This document shows positions 10,885 through 19,759 of a stretch of 64,000 nucleotides of DNA, one piece after another. Each line of letters opens with the position of its first letter. The stretch's first letter is position 1. Below the pieces are notes generated by a model. That model made no database searches and was not told the origin of the DNA. It worked only from the letters and a program-made list of their open reading frames with translations. The translations under genes and the position numbers were made by a program. The stretch is from positions 3,968,001 through 4,032,000 of the forward strand of contig JARUPY010000190.1 of NCBI GenBank assembly GCA_029817715.1. Direction: 5' to 3'. The DNA comes from Melastoma dodecandrum. Taxonomy: Eukaryota > Streptophyta > Magnoliopsida > Myrtales > Melastomataceae.

Positions 10885-11406
10885 TTATGGTTCCTGTTTT
10901 CCTCCTCTCAACACATGTTTCCTCCCTTTATACTGAAACTCCATTCGTAATTGTTTAAAATCCCAAAGAACAAGTCCAAGAGAAGATAACCATTGGACCC
11001 CCAAAACCATATCATAAGTCCCTAGTGGAACCAACATAATATATGTGCTAAAACTTTCTCCTTGCAACTCCCATTGGAATCCTTTATACACAGATCTACT
11101 ATAAATCGTTTCTCCATTAGCCACAGAGATAGCAACAGGGCAGCTTGGTGTTATTAGACAACCCAACCTCTTAGCTGTATTCTTATCCAAAAAATTGTGG
11201 GTACTGTCGGAATCAAGGAGGATATTGACTTTGCTGCCTTTAACTTTACCAGTCACCTTCATAGTTTGGTAGGCTGTATTTCCAGTAATCGCATTCAGGG
11301 ATATCAAGGGTGGAAACGCTTCTTTTTTTTTCTGTTCATCACTATCACCCTCATCATTTTCTTCACCCCTCTCTTCTGTAAGAACTTCAACGTTGTGCAA
11401 TTGCAC
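10885..11406 (-). pseudogene. Retroviral-type aspartic protease, active site altered
   Basis: KVNILLDSDSTHNFLD is the protease active-site region, and GTYDMVLGVQWL is the second conserved block. The family motif is D-S/T-G; here the Gly is replaced by Asp (DSD), which should abolish activity. The zinc knuckle CFFC...GHKC (frame around 11,440-11,400) directly precedes it. Confidence 0.85.
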
Positions 11407-12369
11407 CTTACATTTGTGACCTGGTACAAACTTTTCCGGGCAGAAAAAACATAGGTTCTTACCCTTCTATCCGCGATAAACTCAGGAGTTAATTGTCTTT
11501 CAGTGAATTTCGACACCCCTGTTGTTGGTTTAGACACAGTAGCTTGTTGAGATTGAGGTTGGCTGAAGGATTTCAACAAAAGTCTGTCCAATATAGGTTT
11601 GTTCTTCTTGTGAATAGAAGATAACAAATTCTCCTGCAATCTGGCCAATGTATATGCATCAATCAAATTTTGCGGTAAACATTCGCACTGCATTCTGCAC
11701 ATCAAGTTGTAAACCACTTATAAAGCAACTCAGGGCCTGCTTTTCAGATAGATCTGTTCTCACTAATAACGCATCAAATTTTTCCTGATATTTTTCCACT
11801 CTCCCAGCTTCCCCATGCTTCAAACTCATCAACTCTGCTATCGGATCATCATAAGGGTGGCCCCCAAATTGAGCTATAATAATGGACTTGTACTCCTCCC
11901 AACTAGGCCAAGTGCCATTCGGTCTAGCTTTCATCAGAGATTGATGCCACACTAAGGCTTTGCCTTCCAAATGCACAGAAACTAATTTAACCTTTATATC
12001 ATCTGGTGTATTATCTACTTCAAAGAATTGATCACACTTATAAATCCAGCCCTGAACTTCCTCACCCTTGAATCTAGGAAAGTCAATCTTTGAAAAATGA
12101 GCAAAGTTAGATTGGATACTTCCCTGATGATGCGCTCCACCGTCGTGTATTCCTCTCTGTTCCTGAACAGAAATCTCCTCCAAATCGTTCATTCTGGTAT
12201 TCATTTCCTGGAGTTGTATTGTAACTTGCAGCATCGTTTCTCGTTGTGCTCGCATTTCGTCTCGGAACTCGGCTTGCTGTTGTTGTTGTTGGGTGAGAAA
12301 CTCAGTCCAGGATTCCTTCATCGCCTTCTGGAATTCGTCCATTACTGATTGCGTCTTAGTAACAACCAT
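11304..12369 (-). pseudogene. Gag (nucleocapsid precursor), frameshifted
   Basis: From an ATG at 12,369. A coiled-coil region rich in Gln (residues about 25-75) precedes the retrotransposon gag domain: FPRFKGEEVQGWIYKCDQFF, KALVWHQSL and WEEYKSIIIAQFG. A frameshift near 11,670 moves the reading frame; QNLIDAYTLARLQE continues in the next frame. The zinc knuckle appears in yet another frame at about 11,440. At least two indels separate gag from protease. Confidence 0.85.
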
Positions 12370-12395
12370 GGAGCGGTGTGGCCAGGATCGGACAA

Positions 12396-12404
12396 CTGAT
12401 ACCA
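12396..12404 (-). promoter_or_regulatory. Primer-binding site, tRNA-iMet type
   Basis: TGGTATCAG lies two bases inside the 5' LTR on the minus strand. It matches the common plant primer-binding site complementary to the 3' end of initiator tRNA-Met; the match fades after nine bases. Confidence 0.85.
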
Positions 12405-12406
12405 AT

Positions 12407-12718
12407 TGTTAAGTTCCTCTGGGATTATGGAAATTGGAGAAGAACAAGGAATAAGAGAAGGGCTAATTGGAGAAGAATCACGGTCAAATCTCTTATTCAA
12501 CCAGCAAATGCTTAAAGAACACAAGCAAAAATGTACAGAGAAGCAAGAGGAAGATACAACAGAATTCAACAACCCACAACTACCATTGCAACACTTCTTT
12601 TATAGTATGCCTTGTAACGAACTTCTGTAACTAACTATCTTTTACAATGAAACAATATTTCTTCCTTCCACTTCTTTTCTTATTGCTCCAGCTACGCTCC
12701 TTCTCTGTCCTCATAACA
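12407..12718 (-). repeat. 5' LTR of the Reina-like element
   Basis: Starts TGTTAAGTTCC and ends CATAACA; pairs with the LTR at 7,423-7,728. Confidence 0.9.
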
Positions 12719-12723
12719 TATTC
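12719..12723. repeat. Target-site duplication, right copy
   Basis: TATTC directly after the right LTR, identical to 7,418-7,422. Confidence 0.9.
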
Positions 12724-13658
12724 TTGTTTGTTGGTGTTTAGTTTCTGAGATAGTTTGATTCGTAGTGTTTCTTTTGGGGTTTATTGGTTCTTTAGGAACT
12801 TTGAACCAAAGATATTTTGATTCGTAGTGTTTCTTTTAGGGTTTTATTTTAATTTGCATGTGGATTCTTTTTTTGGGTTTGTTGATTTATCGAGGTTTCT
12901 CTGGTAGGCCGACAGATCTTTTCTGGTTTGGGCACTGTGGCATTTTGTAGTTGCCGGTTCTTGTCCTTCATTTCCATGATTTGGTCATGTTTTTTTTTGT
13001 TTGTTCCTGCTATTGGATTATTTCACATTAAGTGGGAGGATAATGCAATGTGACTTACTGTTGCTCGATTGTTCTGTGGAGTCTTTTACTCATTGCATGC
13101 CATAGTTATGGAGTTTCTGTTTTGTCGGGATTACGTGGGCTAGCCAACTTTCTGGTGTGCCAAAAGTGTTCCTTCCTCTTAGCAGTTTGTTTTTTATATT
13201 GCTTGCTTTTATGCTGTCTTATGCTGGCTGTGATGGGTTTCAACTTCAAGTGAAACCTCATGTCGGAAGTGGCAGGTGTCGTGGTTAATAGTGAGGATGT
13301 CTATTGTTATCCTTCAATATTAATGTGGATTTATCTGCAGACAAGCATGTGTGGATGGAGACATCGTGGTATGGATGGTTGTCATCCATATTTCGTGCTG
13401 GAGGACCTATGGGAATCTTTTAAACAGTGGAGCGCTTATGTTGCTGGAGTACCTCTTTTGTTGAACGGGAGTGACTCTGTGATTCAGTATTATATCCCTT
13501 ATCTGTCTGGGATTCAGCTCTATGTACACCCCACTAAGCCTTATCTGAGTAAAAGGTCAGCTGGTGCTGTTCAAGCATACGTTACTTGATCTGCCTTTTC
13601 ATTTAGAGTGCTTCTGCACGTGTGTTATTTAATGCATATGAGACAGACTTCTTTTCAC

Positions 13659-13787
13659 CTTGGAGATGAAATCGCGGCGGAGCGTGGTGACGGAGTTCTT
13701 CCTCCAAAGCCTGCTGCTCCTCCTGCCGCTCCCTCCTACGCCGCCTTTGATAGGCAAGAGCAGCGATGTCGGCCCGGAATCTTCCAT
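13659..13787 (-). pseudogene. Possible first exon of a metal tolerance (CDF) protein, truncated
   Basis: From the ATG at 13,787 the frame reads MEDSGPTSLLLP..., then LWRKNSVTTLRRDFISK, and stops at a GT donor after exactly 43 codons. A Ser/Leu-rich start followed by NSV..LR.DF.SK resembles the cytosolic N-terminus of plant cation diffusion facilitators. The next exon would lie to the left, but DUF789 exon 2 is there. Identification rests on a short segment and is tentative. The truncation coincides with a suspected rearrangement breakpoint. Confidence 0.3.
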
Positions 13788-13944
13788 AAGAGCTCGCTCC
13801 CTCCCTCTGCAGCCACACACACCCGAACTGTGTTTAGTTCTGGACTTCAATGAGAAAAACACAAGGACGAGAGAGAGAGGGAGGGGGGGATCTCCTGTGG
13901 TGGCGTTCCCATTAACTTTACGGTGTGGGATTTTCCAAAAATAA

Positions 13945-14700
13945 AGAGGGGGACGTCGTGATTTTAATTTCCTTAAATGGTGGGTTGGGGGGGGGGGGGG
14001 GGAATTAGTATTTAGAGTATGATTTTTCTTGGCTTTGTTGTCATTTGGGGGTTTACCATTTTTGGTTAAGGACCGGGTTTGGTTGTTGGTTTTGTTTTAA
14101 TATTAAATTAATTTGGTTTTTGTGGGGGTTGTGGGAGATAAGTCAAAAATAAGAATAAACACAAAAAAAAACACAGAGAGGTGGGTAAGGTGGGGGTGGA
14201 GATCGCATCTCCAAGCACGACCCACGTCGCTTATGTTTTTGGGTGCATATCTAAAGCCCAAACCCAAGCTAAAGCCCCATACCAGCGGGAAGGGTTTTTG
14301 AAAGCGAAACGTAAATGGGGCAAACGCCGTCGTCAACCCCCAGAGGGGTAGGACAAATTAGGGGAAAATTGAAAGAGACACAACGAGAGAAATTACCAGG
14401 TAATAACACTGAGGATAATCAAGAGGGGTTGGCTTTGTACTTTTCATTGATTTTCCATGACTTATTCCAACCCATTTAAAAAAATAATAAGAATTGGGAG
14501 TTGGGAGGTGGCCAAAGCACGACTTTAGCGTGTTGGTCCTTTCCTCATCCTTCTTCTTCTTCTTCATTCACGACCCCTTCAATTAATTTTCTCTCGCGCG
14601 CGCTTGTATATATGTATATATATATATAAGAAGAAGAAGAAGAAGAATATTTAAAAAGTAATCAAATTCATTCCGCCTTTGAGTTTTATTATTTGGGTGG
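13945..14700. other. Intergenic with low-complexity tracts
   Basis: Contains a G homopolymer at about 13,987-14,002, an AT-repeat (TATATATATATATA) near 14,610-14,627 and an AAG-repeat at 14,628-14,646. The AT-repeat could act as a TATA region for the gene at 14,719. No coding region is recognised. Confidence 0.5.
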
Positions 14701-14718
14701 GGTGCTACTTTAAGAGCC

Positions 14719-14973
14719 ATGGAAATCGCGGGGATGGACGAACTCCTGGTGAAGTTGGTGATGTTCCTGGTGGTGCAGGCCCTCGTCTACCTCATCCTCT
14801 CCAACTCCTCCACAGTCTTCGACAAGAACGTCAAGAGATCCCTCGGCTTCAAGCCCGTCCGCTCCATCAGCATACAGAGGATGCTGGCAGCCATCTCCGA
14901 CCACCCCGTCGGAGTCGAGCCTTCTCCCACCACCCCCGCGGCCGCCGTTGTTAGGCCCGTCTGGGAGGAATGA
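14719..14973 (+). CDS. Small membrane protein, 84 aa, function unknown
   Basis: A single exon with a GC-rich, codon-biased body that stands out from its AT-rich flanks. The product starts MEIAGMDELLVKLVMFLVVQ. One hydrophobic helix spans residues about 9-28. A basic, Ser-containing segment (KRSLGFKPVRSISIQRML) and a Pro/Ala-rich tail ending RPVWEE follow. It resembles conserved short plant proteins with an N-terminal membrane anchor, but I know no function. The frame has no defect. It sits inside the rearranged block between the two halves of the DUF789 gene. Confidence 0.7.
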   Translation: MEIAGMDELLVKLVMFLVVQALVYLILSNSSTVFDKNVKRSLGFKPVRSISIQRMLAAISDHPVGVEPSPTTPAAAVVRPVWEE

Positions 14974-15137
14974 ATGAATTTCGGTGTACGGGAAAGTTTT
15001 TTGTTTTGTAAAATACCAAATTCCTTTTGTTTGTAATAAGATATCGGGCAGGCATGTTAATATTATTAGCTTTGGCTTTTGTAAAAAACAAAAAACAAGG
15101 ATTTCGGATTATGGAAATTCACCTTCAATTTAGAACC

Positions 15138-15330
15138 GGCCAAATTATCAATTATATCGAAAAATTTGGCCATTTTTTTCGATTTACACTGAACTTTTCA
15201 AAATATCATTACACACACGTCCTAACGTTTGTCCATTATATCAATTTTAACCACCGTTGACCATAAGTGTACGTGGCGTCCACTTGGCACGTTATCTACC
15301 GTTAAACTGCTGACTGGACAGGACATGACG
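15138..15330. mobile_element. Mutator-like terminal sequence
   Basis: Starts GGCCAAATTATC, the same 12 bases as the inverted end of the MULE at 1,324. The two regions also share the same architecture: a CGAAAAA-rich stretch, then a GC-richer part with CCGTT and CCACGT-type motifs. It stands directly in front of a gene fragment. No matching opposite end was identified. Confidence 0.35.
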
Positions 15331-15397
15331 CTCTCCTTCCTGCTATCTCTTTCACCTCCTCTTCTTCCTCCACCAAACGCACTTCTTTTACCTCTCA

Positions 15398-15568
15398 TTC
15401 CCTTCCTCCTCAAAGCCCCTCCCCATATCCTCCGTCACCGGCACCGTCGCTCTCCCTCCTTCTGACAACGGCCCCTCCATCGCCCTCACCACTGCTACCT
15501 CCATTCTTCATGACCCCTCCATCGCCATCACCGAGGCCGAGCTCCGGGAGAACGGGTTCCGCAACACT
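15398..15568 (+). pseudogene. Fragment of a plastid pyruvate kinase gene (5' part)
   Basis: An open plus-strand frame with a Ser/Pro-rich, transit-peptide-like stretch followed by SIAITEAELRENGFRNT. This motif precedes the RRTKLVCTIGP catalytic start in plastid pyruvate kinase alpha subunits. The similarity stops at FRNT, and the sequence then runs into the inverted DUF789 3' end. It is a captured or broken gene piece. The identification rests on about 17 residues. Confidence 0.45.
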
Positions 15569-15657
15569 GGGTTAGTGGTTTGGACCGAGAGTTTGATTTT
15601 GGGATTGGTTGGACATTGATTTTGGTTGGCCAAGATGAAAAAAAGTGAACAAATTTA

Positions 15658-16645
15658 ACCTCCAGTAAGAACTGTGGGAGACGAAGAAAATGAAATCGGG
15701 ATGGTTTACTTGCAAGAGCCGGAGCCAATTATCAGCAACCCGAAGAAGGGAGATAGCTTTGGGGCATTCCTCGACTCCACTGGGATTCCAGACAGAAATC
15801 TTAAACTTATAGGATGCGAGTCCAAAGACAGGCAATGACAGTTTAGGGGATGTATCCCCACCATAAATTCCCATCAGACTTGAATGATGGGATTGCAACA
15901 CATCAGCAGGCTTACCTGTGTCATACAACATTTCAAATCCATCACAAGCTATTCATAAATGTCATGAGTGATTTATCGGAATGAACATACTCAAAGCTGA
16001 GGTTGACAAGGAATGGAAGGTAAGGAAGCAGGCATCCAAGTTCTGCAACGTGGGGCCAATGGGTATCCGATAAATTGGGTACCTGGACAGAAAGCACGAT
16101 GGATGTTCTTCAGATTAGCTCTCTGCCTAGAGCCCACCATTTCATATTAGAGTGAAAGAAAAACACAAACCAGGCAACAGAGATCCAACTAGATGGTGTT
16201 AGGTCACAACTCCGGCATGTCCTTAGATCAGGAAATTTGGATGCCAGGGTTGCTATCTGTCGAAATGAAAGGGAAAGGACAGTCACATTTTCTCATCCCA
16301 AAGAAGAACGCCACTCATTGTTTCATGGGACGGGAACAGGAAGAAAGGTCTACCTTGTCAGCAAGAGGTTCACGACTATAAGGTTGATCTCGTTCCAAGT
16401 ACTCAAAAATAAGACGACCCGGGGGATTGCTGATTTCAGCTTCGTCACAAGATGAATCACTGGGGGAGTTATCCTTGAGAGAGAGACAGTTGAATTTCAT
16501 GAAAACACCGCCATTTCACCATTACTATAACTCCTAGTCCTCTTGAACACTACCATTTACTCCTCTAACCATAGCACACTCCACATTGTCATCACTACTT
16601 GTCTCCCGTGATCAGTCAGCATCACTCTCCTCACCTAGTCTCCAA
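15658..16645 (-). pseudogene. DUF789 gene, 3' half, inverted relative to the 5' half
   Basis: Minus-strand exons are recognisable at 16,645-16,354 (RLGEESDAD, then GRLIFEYLERDQPYSREPLADK), 16,256-16,171 ([21 protein letters not shown]), from 16,082 (YPIYRIPIGPTLQNLDACFL) and about 15,912-15,658 (LPVFGLASYKFK, ADNWLRLLQVNHPDF, FFVSHSSYWR). These are the C-terminal blocks of DUF789. The first exon here begins in phase 2, exactly complementary to the donor at 13,555 on the other strand. There are in-frame stops in the first exon (for example TGA after DAD), and the normal terminal stop after YWR is lost by an inserted T. It is a pseudogene. Confidence 0.85.
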
Positions 16646-16808
16646 CTGCAAATCCAATGAATGCAAGTGTCAAGCAAGTAATAGCCAAACTCCGGTAATT
16701 TAATGCTGTGAATTTTGCATAACTTAAGTTTAGAAGAAAACGAAAGCTTCATCATCATTTGAGTCTTATATTCCAAAGGAGGAAGACCCAACGGGTAGTT
16801 GAGCTGAC

Positions 16809-17171
16809 GTTATGCTTCAGGAATATAACTCCCGCCTGCTCATCGCCGGCAACCTTGCACAGCTTCGAGAAACCCTGCTCGATGTACTTGCAACTCCCGC
16901 AGGAGGTGCGATAAAAGTCGACCACAACCAAAGAGTTGTTTTCCTTGGCCTTGCCGAGGATGTTAAACAACTCTTCGACCGTCTTGAACTCTCTGACACA
17001 ATCAACTGGACACAGATCATCGTCTGCTTCATCAGTCATTTCTGTTTCGTCTTCATATGCTAAACATTTTGGTTTCAGACCACATGATTTGCGACCAGCT
17101 GCGATAGCCGATACTCCTTTAATGCTAACTTTGGGTGTGATACCTTCCTGGCCTGTAGAGAACAGTTTCCG
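16809..17171 (-). pseudogene. Thioredoxin-like 4 (plastid), truncated
   Basis: The frame reads ...EFKTVEELFNILGKAKEN, then VVVDFYRTSCGSCKYIEQGF and GVIFLKHN, and ends at a GT donor at 16,808. CGSC is the redox-active pair in place of the usual CGPC. The wording matches plant thioredoxin-like 4, a plastid protein. The exon(s) with the cis-Pro and C-terminal half (family: DEYDEQSEVAERLRIKAVPLF) are missing; DUF789 sequence follows instead. An upstream minus-strand frame at 17,211-17,471 looks like protein sequence and may be a 5' transit-peptide exon, but is not connected in frame. Confidence 0.75.
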
Positions 17172-17479
17172 CCTTGTGTTTTATCGATAACATCTGAGCA
17201 TTCCTCTGCCCTAGCCGGTTTTGTTAGGTCCTTTGTATCGTGAAATGTCAATAGTTGGCTTTAGCATTTCCGAGTTAGATTTGCACCAGTTCCTAGGAAA
17301 GATGTTGTGGACTTCCAATGACCCAACCACGGCTTTGCTCTTTGAAGTTGATGCTATCAGCTTGTGTAACATCTGTTGGGTCATTGTGACATGAGGTTGG
17401 CTACCCTTCTTACGATTCGGGAGAGGCTGGGATGCCGTGTTTCCTGGGACGTAAATTAGTTTGGTTCTCAAATGATGAT

Positions 17480-18005
17480 GGCGATTAAAATGTTTTTTGT
17501 ATCACAATATTACTGGTGCTTCCTGGGTTTCTGTTTATTTTGGTGCCCAGACTGTTAATAATATCCTCGTTTAGCTCAGTTGTTCATTTCAGTTCGTTTT
17601 GTACATCTTGAATTCTAGTCTATGGGATTTTGATATCATCCCAGAGCTTAGTGAATTCATGAGCCAGTTTGATGCTGAGGACATTTGTAGCAAGTCTGAA
17701 ATATAGGCTTAACATGATATATTTTAAATTTATTTAGATCTCGCAAAGGGAGTTAGTCAAGAGGTTTATCAGAAATTGAAGGTTACATTGTACTACAACA
17801 ACATAATACATGACCGAATTGATCATGCGATAGCTTGACAAGTCTGGGAAGATACTAGAAATCTGTTCCGAAATGCAGCACTTCCACATCTTGGCAGACT
17901 CGGCCCGAGTACAGACCTTCTAATGATCACCTGCATATACATTGTAGTTGACTTCCTCTTGAGCACATGAGAACTTCACTTCCCCAAGAGGCTTTTAACT
18001 GCTTG
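17480..18005. other. Spacer, 3' flank of the Di19 gene
   Basis: No coding region recognised. It should contain the 3' UTR of the minus-strand Di19 gene. Confidence 0.4.
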
Positions 18006-18009
18006 GAGC

Positions 18010-19753
18010 TCATACGTCATCTTCGCCTAGGAAGGTGGAAAGGAACAATCCCTGAACAAATTTGCACTTTTGTGCCCTCTCTTCCTGGTCCTCCCCCGGG
18101 AGCAGTGACTTGCGTACGTCTCTGCTAATAACGGTCGTGTTTAGAAACAGCGTGAAAACAAAGTTTTGAGCAGTTTGATAGCTAAGGATGTTGAAAATGA
18201 CTGAAGGTTTCAATGCAACATTCTAGCAAAAACGTGAGACATGAAAAGGTTGGGCGAGTGCGAGTGGTACCTTTCCAAAATTTCCTCATCAGAACTATCT
18301 TCCAAGAGAGTCGCTTCATCTGCAGTCTGTGGTTCCACATTAACTGGAGCATCGACTGTACGACTGAATATGAATGAAGATAACAACGGGTCAGGTTCTG
18401 AGAAAGGGTTAGAAGTGCCGCGTGTTCCACTGAGAAGAGACTGCAAGGTTCCATCCCTAAGCTCCTTTCTCAACATCGAAATCGTCATGCTAGATCCACC
18501 CTTTCGGAGTCTCCTCTTGCGGTGTACGTATGTTTGCGTTAAGTAAAAACAGGAGGTAACAATACTTTGAACAGATGATGCTTAGAATATGGAAGAGCTA
18601 TGGGACTGTCAAACCACTGGTTGACCATTGACCTAAGTAAAACTTCTAACAAGGTTAAGCATTAACACGTTTATTTGCTAGATATGATCCAGTCAGAAAC
18701 AGAATTTCCACCATATGATTCAGTTATTTAAGAAAAGATGACAGATTAACAACATATAAACCTGGAAATAAGAGCTCATATCACAAAATTAACAGTTCAA
18801 TGAAGGATATCTTATACAAATTTCCATGCTGAGTGATGATGTGACCAACAATATCCAATCCATCCTTTCTTCCACAAATTGGGCACACCTGCATTTGCAG
18901 AAAATTAGCAATCCTCCGGATAACAAGGAAAACCTAAGAAAAGGAGCACGATCGATGTCATAATACCCATCCAACCAAACACTATCCATTTCCCTCAATA
19001 CTGTGTTACTTCTGCTCGGTCGCCCTTTTGCTCGAGGACAGCAACTCCAAATTAAAAGATTAATAATTATTACCTTTCCAACATGTACAACCTAATGACT
19101 ACTCGAAGTTGAGCCATCGTCATAAATCTCATAAGAATTGGCAAGGCTAGTCTAGATGAAATCACAATCATCTCCACACAGAGAAACAGCCAAAAGAAAC
19201 ACAATTGATAAAAGCAGCCTACCGCGCTTTTGACTTCCACAGGATGCTCCTCATCAACATGGCAATACAGACCGACAATGTCAAAATCCTCCGCACAAAA
19301 AGGGCACAGATACTCCACCTTACTGCTATCCCCATCTATCACATCACTCTCGTCGAGTCCGCCAAAACAAGGATCTGCATATGAAGCCACCGAAGCACTA
19401 GAATCTTGATGAAAATATCCAGACTCGCTTGACCCCCCACCCCCCAAATATATTTATATAAAAACACAAACACCTTCACGTAGCAAACGCAAAACCAGTA
19501 AACGTTTTTTTTTTTAAAAGATGACAACTGCTGAATCAAAAGGCTTGACGGAAACAGATTTCACAATACAGCAATCCAAAACTCAACCAAAAATCACTAT
19601 TCATCCAAACACAAACATGCCCACAAAAGCTTGCAGCTCCCCAATGTAAACCACCAAATAAAACGAAACCAAATGATAACCTGAACGCAAGTGATATCGC
19701 CTGTTAGAAGAAGAAGAAGTCGAAATGCGGCCGCTCCTCGGATCGCTGCTCAT
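18010..19753 (-). CDS. Di19 (drought-induced 19) zinc-binding protein
   Basis: Five exons on the minus strand: 19,753-19,681, 19,374-19,223, 18,888-18,811, 18,527-18,271 and 18,121-18,010. They join in frame to 223 residues, the family's length (about 205-230). The zf-Di19 domain carries CPFC...H.DEEHP followed by CPIC...H...H (YLCPFCAEDFD, then VCPICGRKDGLDIVGHIITQH), giving two Cys2/His2-type zinc sites. The KRRLRKGG basic patch is a likely nuclear signal. The C-terminal Di19_C region holds LSMLRKE-like ISMLRKELRDG, DPLLSSFIF and KCKFVQGLFLSTFLGEDD. Di19 proteins are nuclear factors in drought, salt and ABA responses. Intron 3 (18,810-18,528) is AT-AC, while the others are GT-AG. No frame defects are seen. 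Confidence 0.92.
18528..18810 (-). other. U12-type AT-AC intron in the Di19 gene
   Basis: On the minus strand the intron begins ATATCCTT (18,810-18,803), the U12 5' splice-site consensus, and ends in AC at 18,529-18,528. TTACTTAAC at 18,546-18,538 matches the U12 branch site TTCCTTAAC with one mismatch and lies 11 nt from the 3' end. No AG acceptor near this point would restore the frame, whereas AC joins LYK to VHRKRR exactly as the family requires. Confidence 0.85.
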
Positions 19754-19759
19754 CCTCGA

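Larger units (their letters stand above)
7423..12718 (-). mobile_element. Ty3/gypsy chromovirus (Reina-like), complete but inactivated
   Basis: 5.3 kb, in reverse orientation, bounded by TG...CA LTRs of about 306 and 312 bp and a perfect TATTC duplication. It sits 46 bp into intron 1 of the DUF789 gene. On the minus strand the order is primer-binding site, gag with zinc knuckle, protease, reverse transcriptase-RNase H, integrase and a C-terminal chromodomain. The small size, short LTRs and chromodomain fit the Reina clade; the clade call is inference. The LTRs differ at roughly one position in ten by eye, and the coding region has several frame breaks, so it is an old, non-autonomous copy. 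Confidence 0.9.
6987..13555 (+). pseudogene. DUF789 gene, 5' half (exons 1 and 2), interrupted by a retrotransposon
   Basis: Exon 1 (6,987-7,376) begins MPGSSGLSISSSSSS and ends SFRYLPK before GTAAGG. Exon 2 (13,341-13,555) holds the family signature PYFVLEDLWESFKQWSAY, GVPLLLNG and YYIPYLSGIQLYVHP, and ends in phase 2 at an AG|GT donor. An in-frame TAG at 7,284-7,286 interrupts exon 1 where the duplicate at 3,842 has TCT. The remaining exons do not follow on this strand; they lie inverted at 16,645-15,660. DUF789 is a plant family of unknown function. A stop codon, a 5.3-kb intron insertion and loss of the 3' half together mean the locus cannot make the normal protein. Confidence 0.85.

Noticed and set aside
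13603..13944. Plus-strand frame MKSRRSVVTEFFLQSLLL and a minus-strand frame starting MWLQREG
   Set aside because: Overlap the better-supported minus-strand first exon at 13,787-13,659; leucine-rich runs come from CTG/CTC-type repeats.
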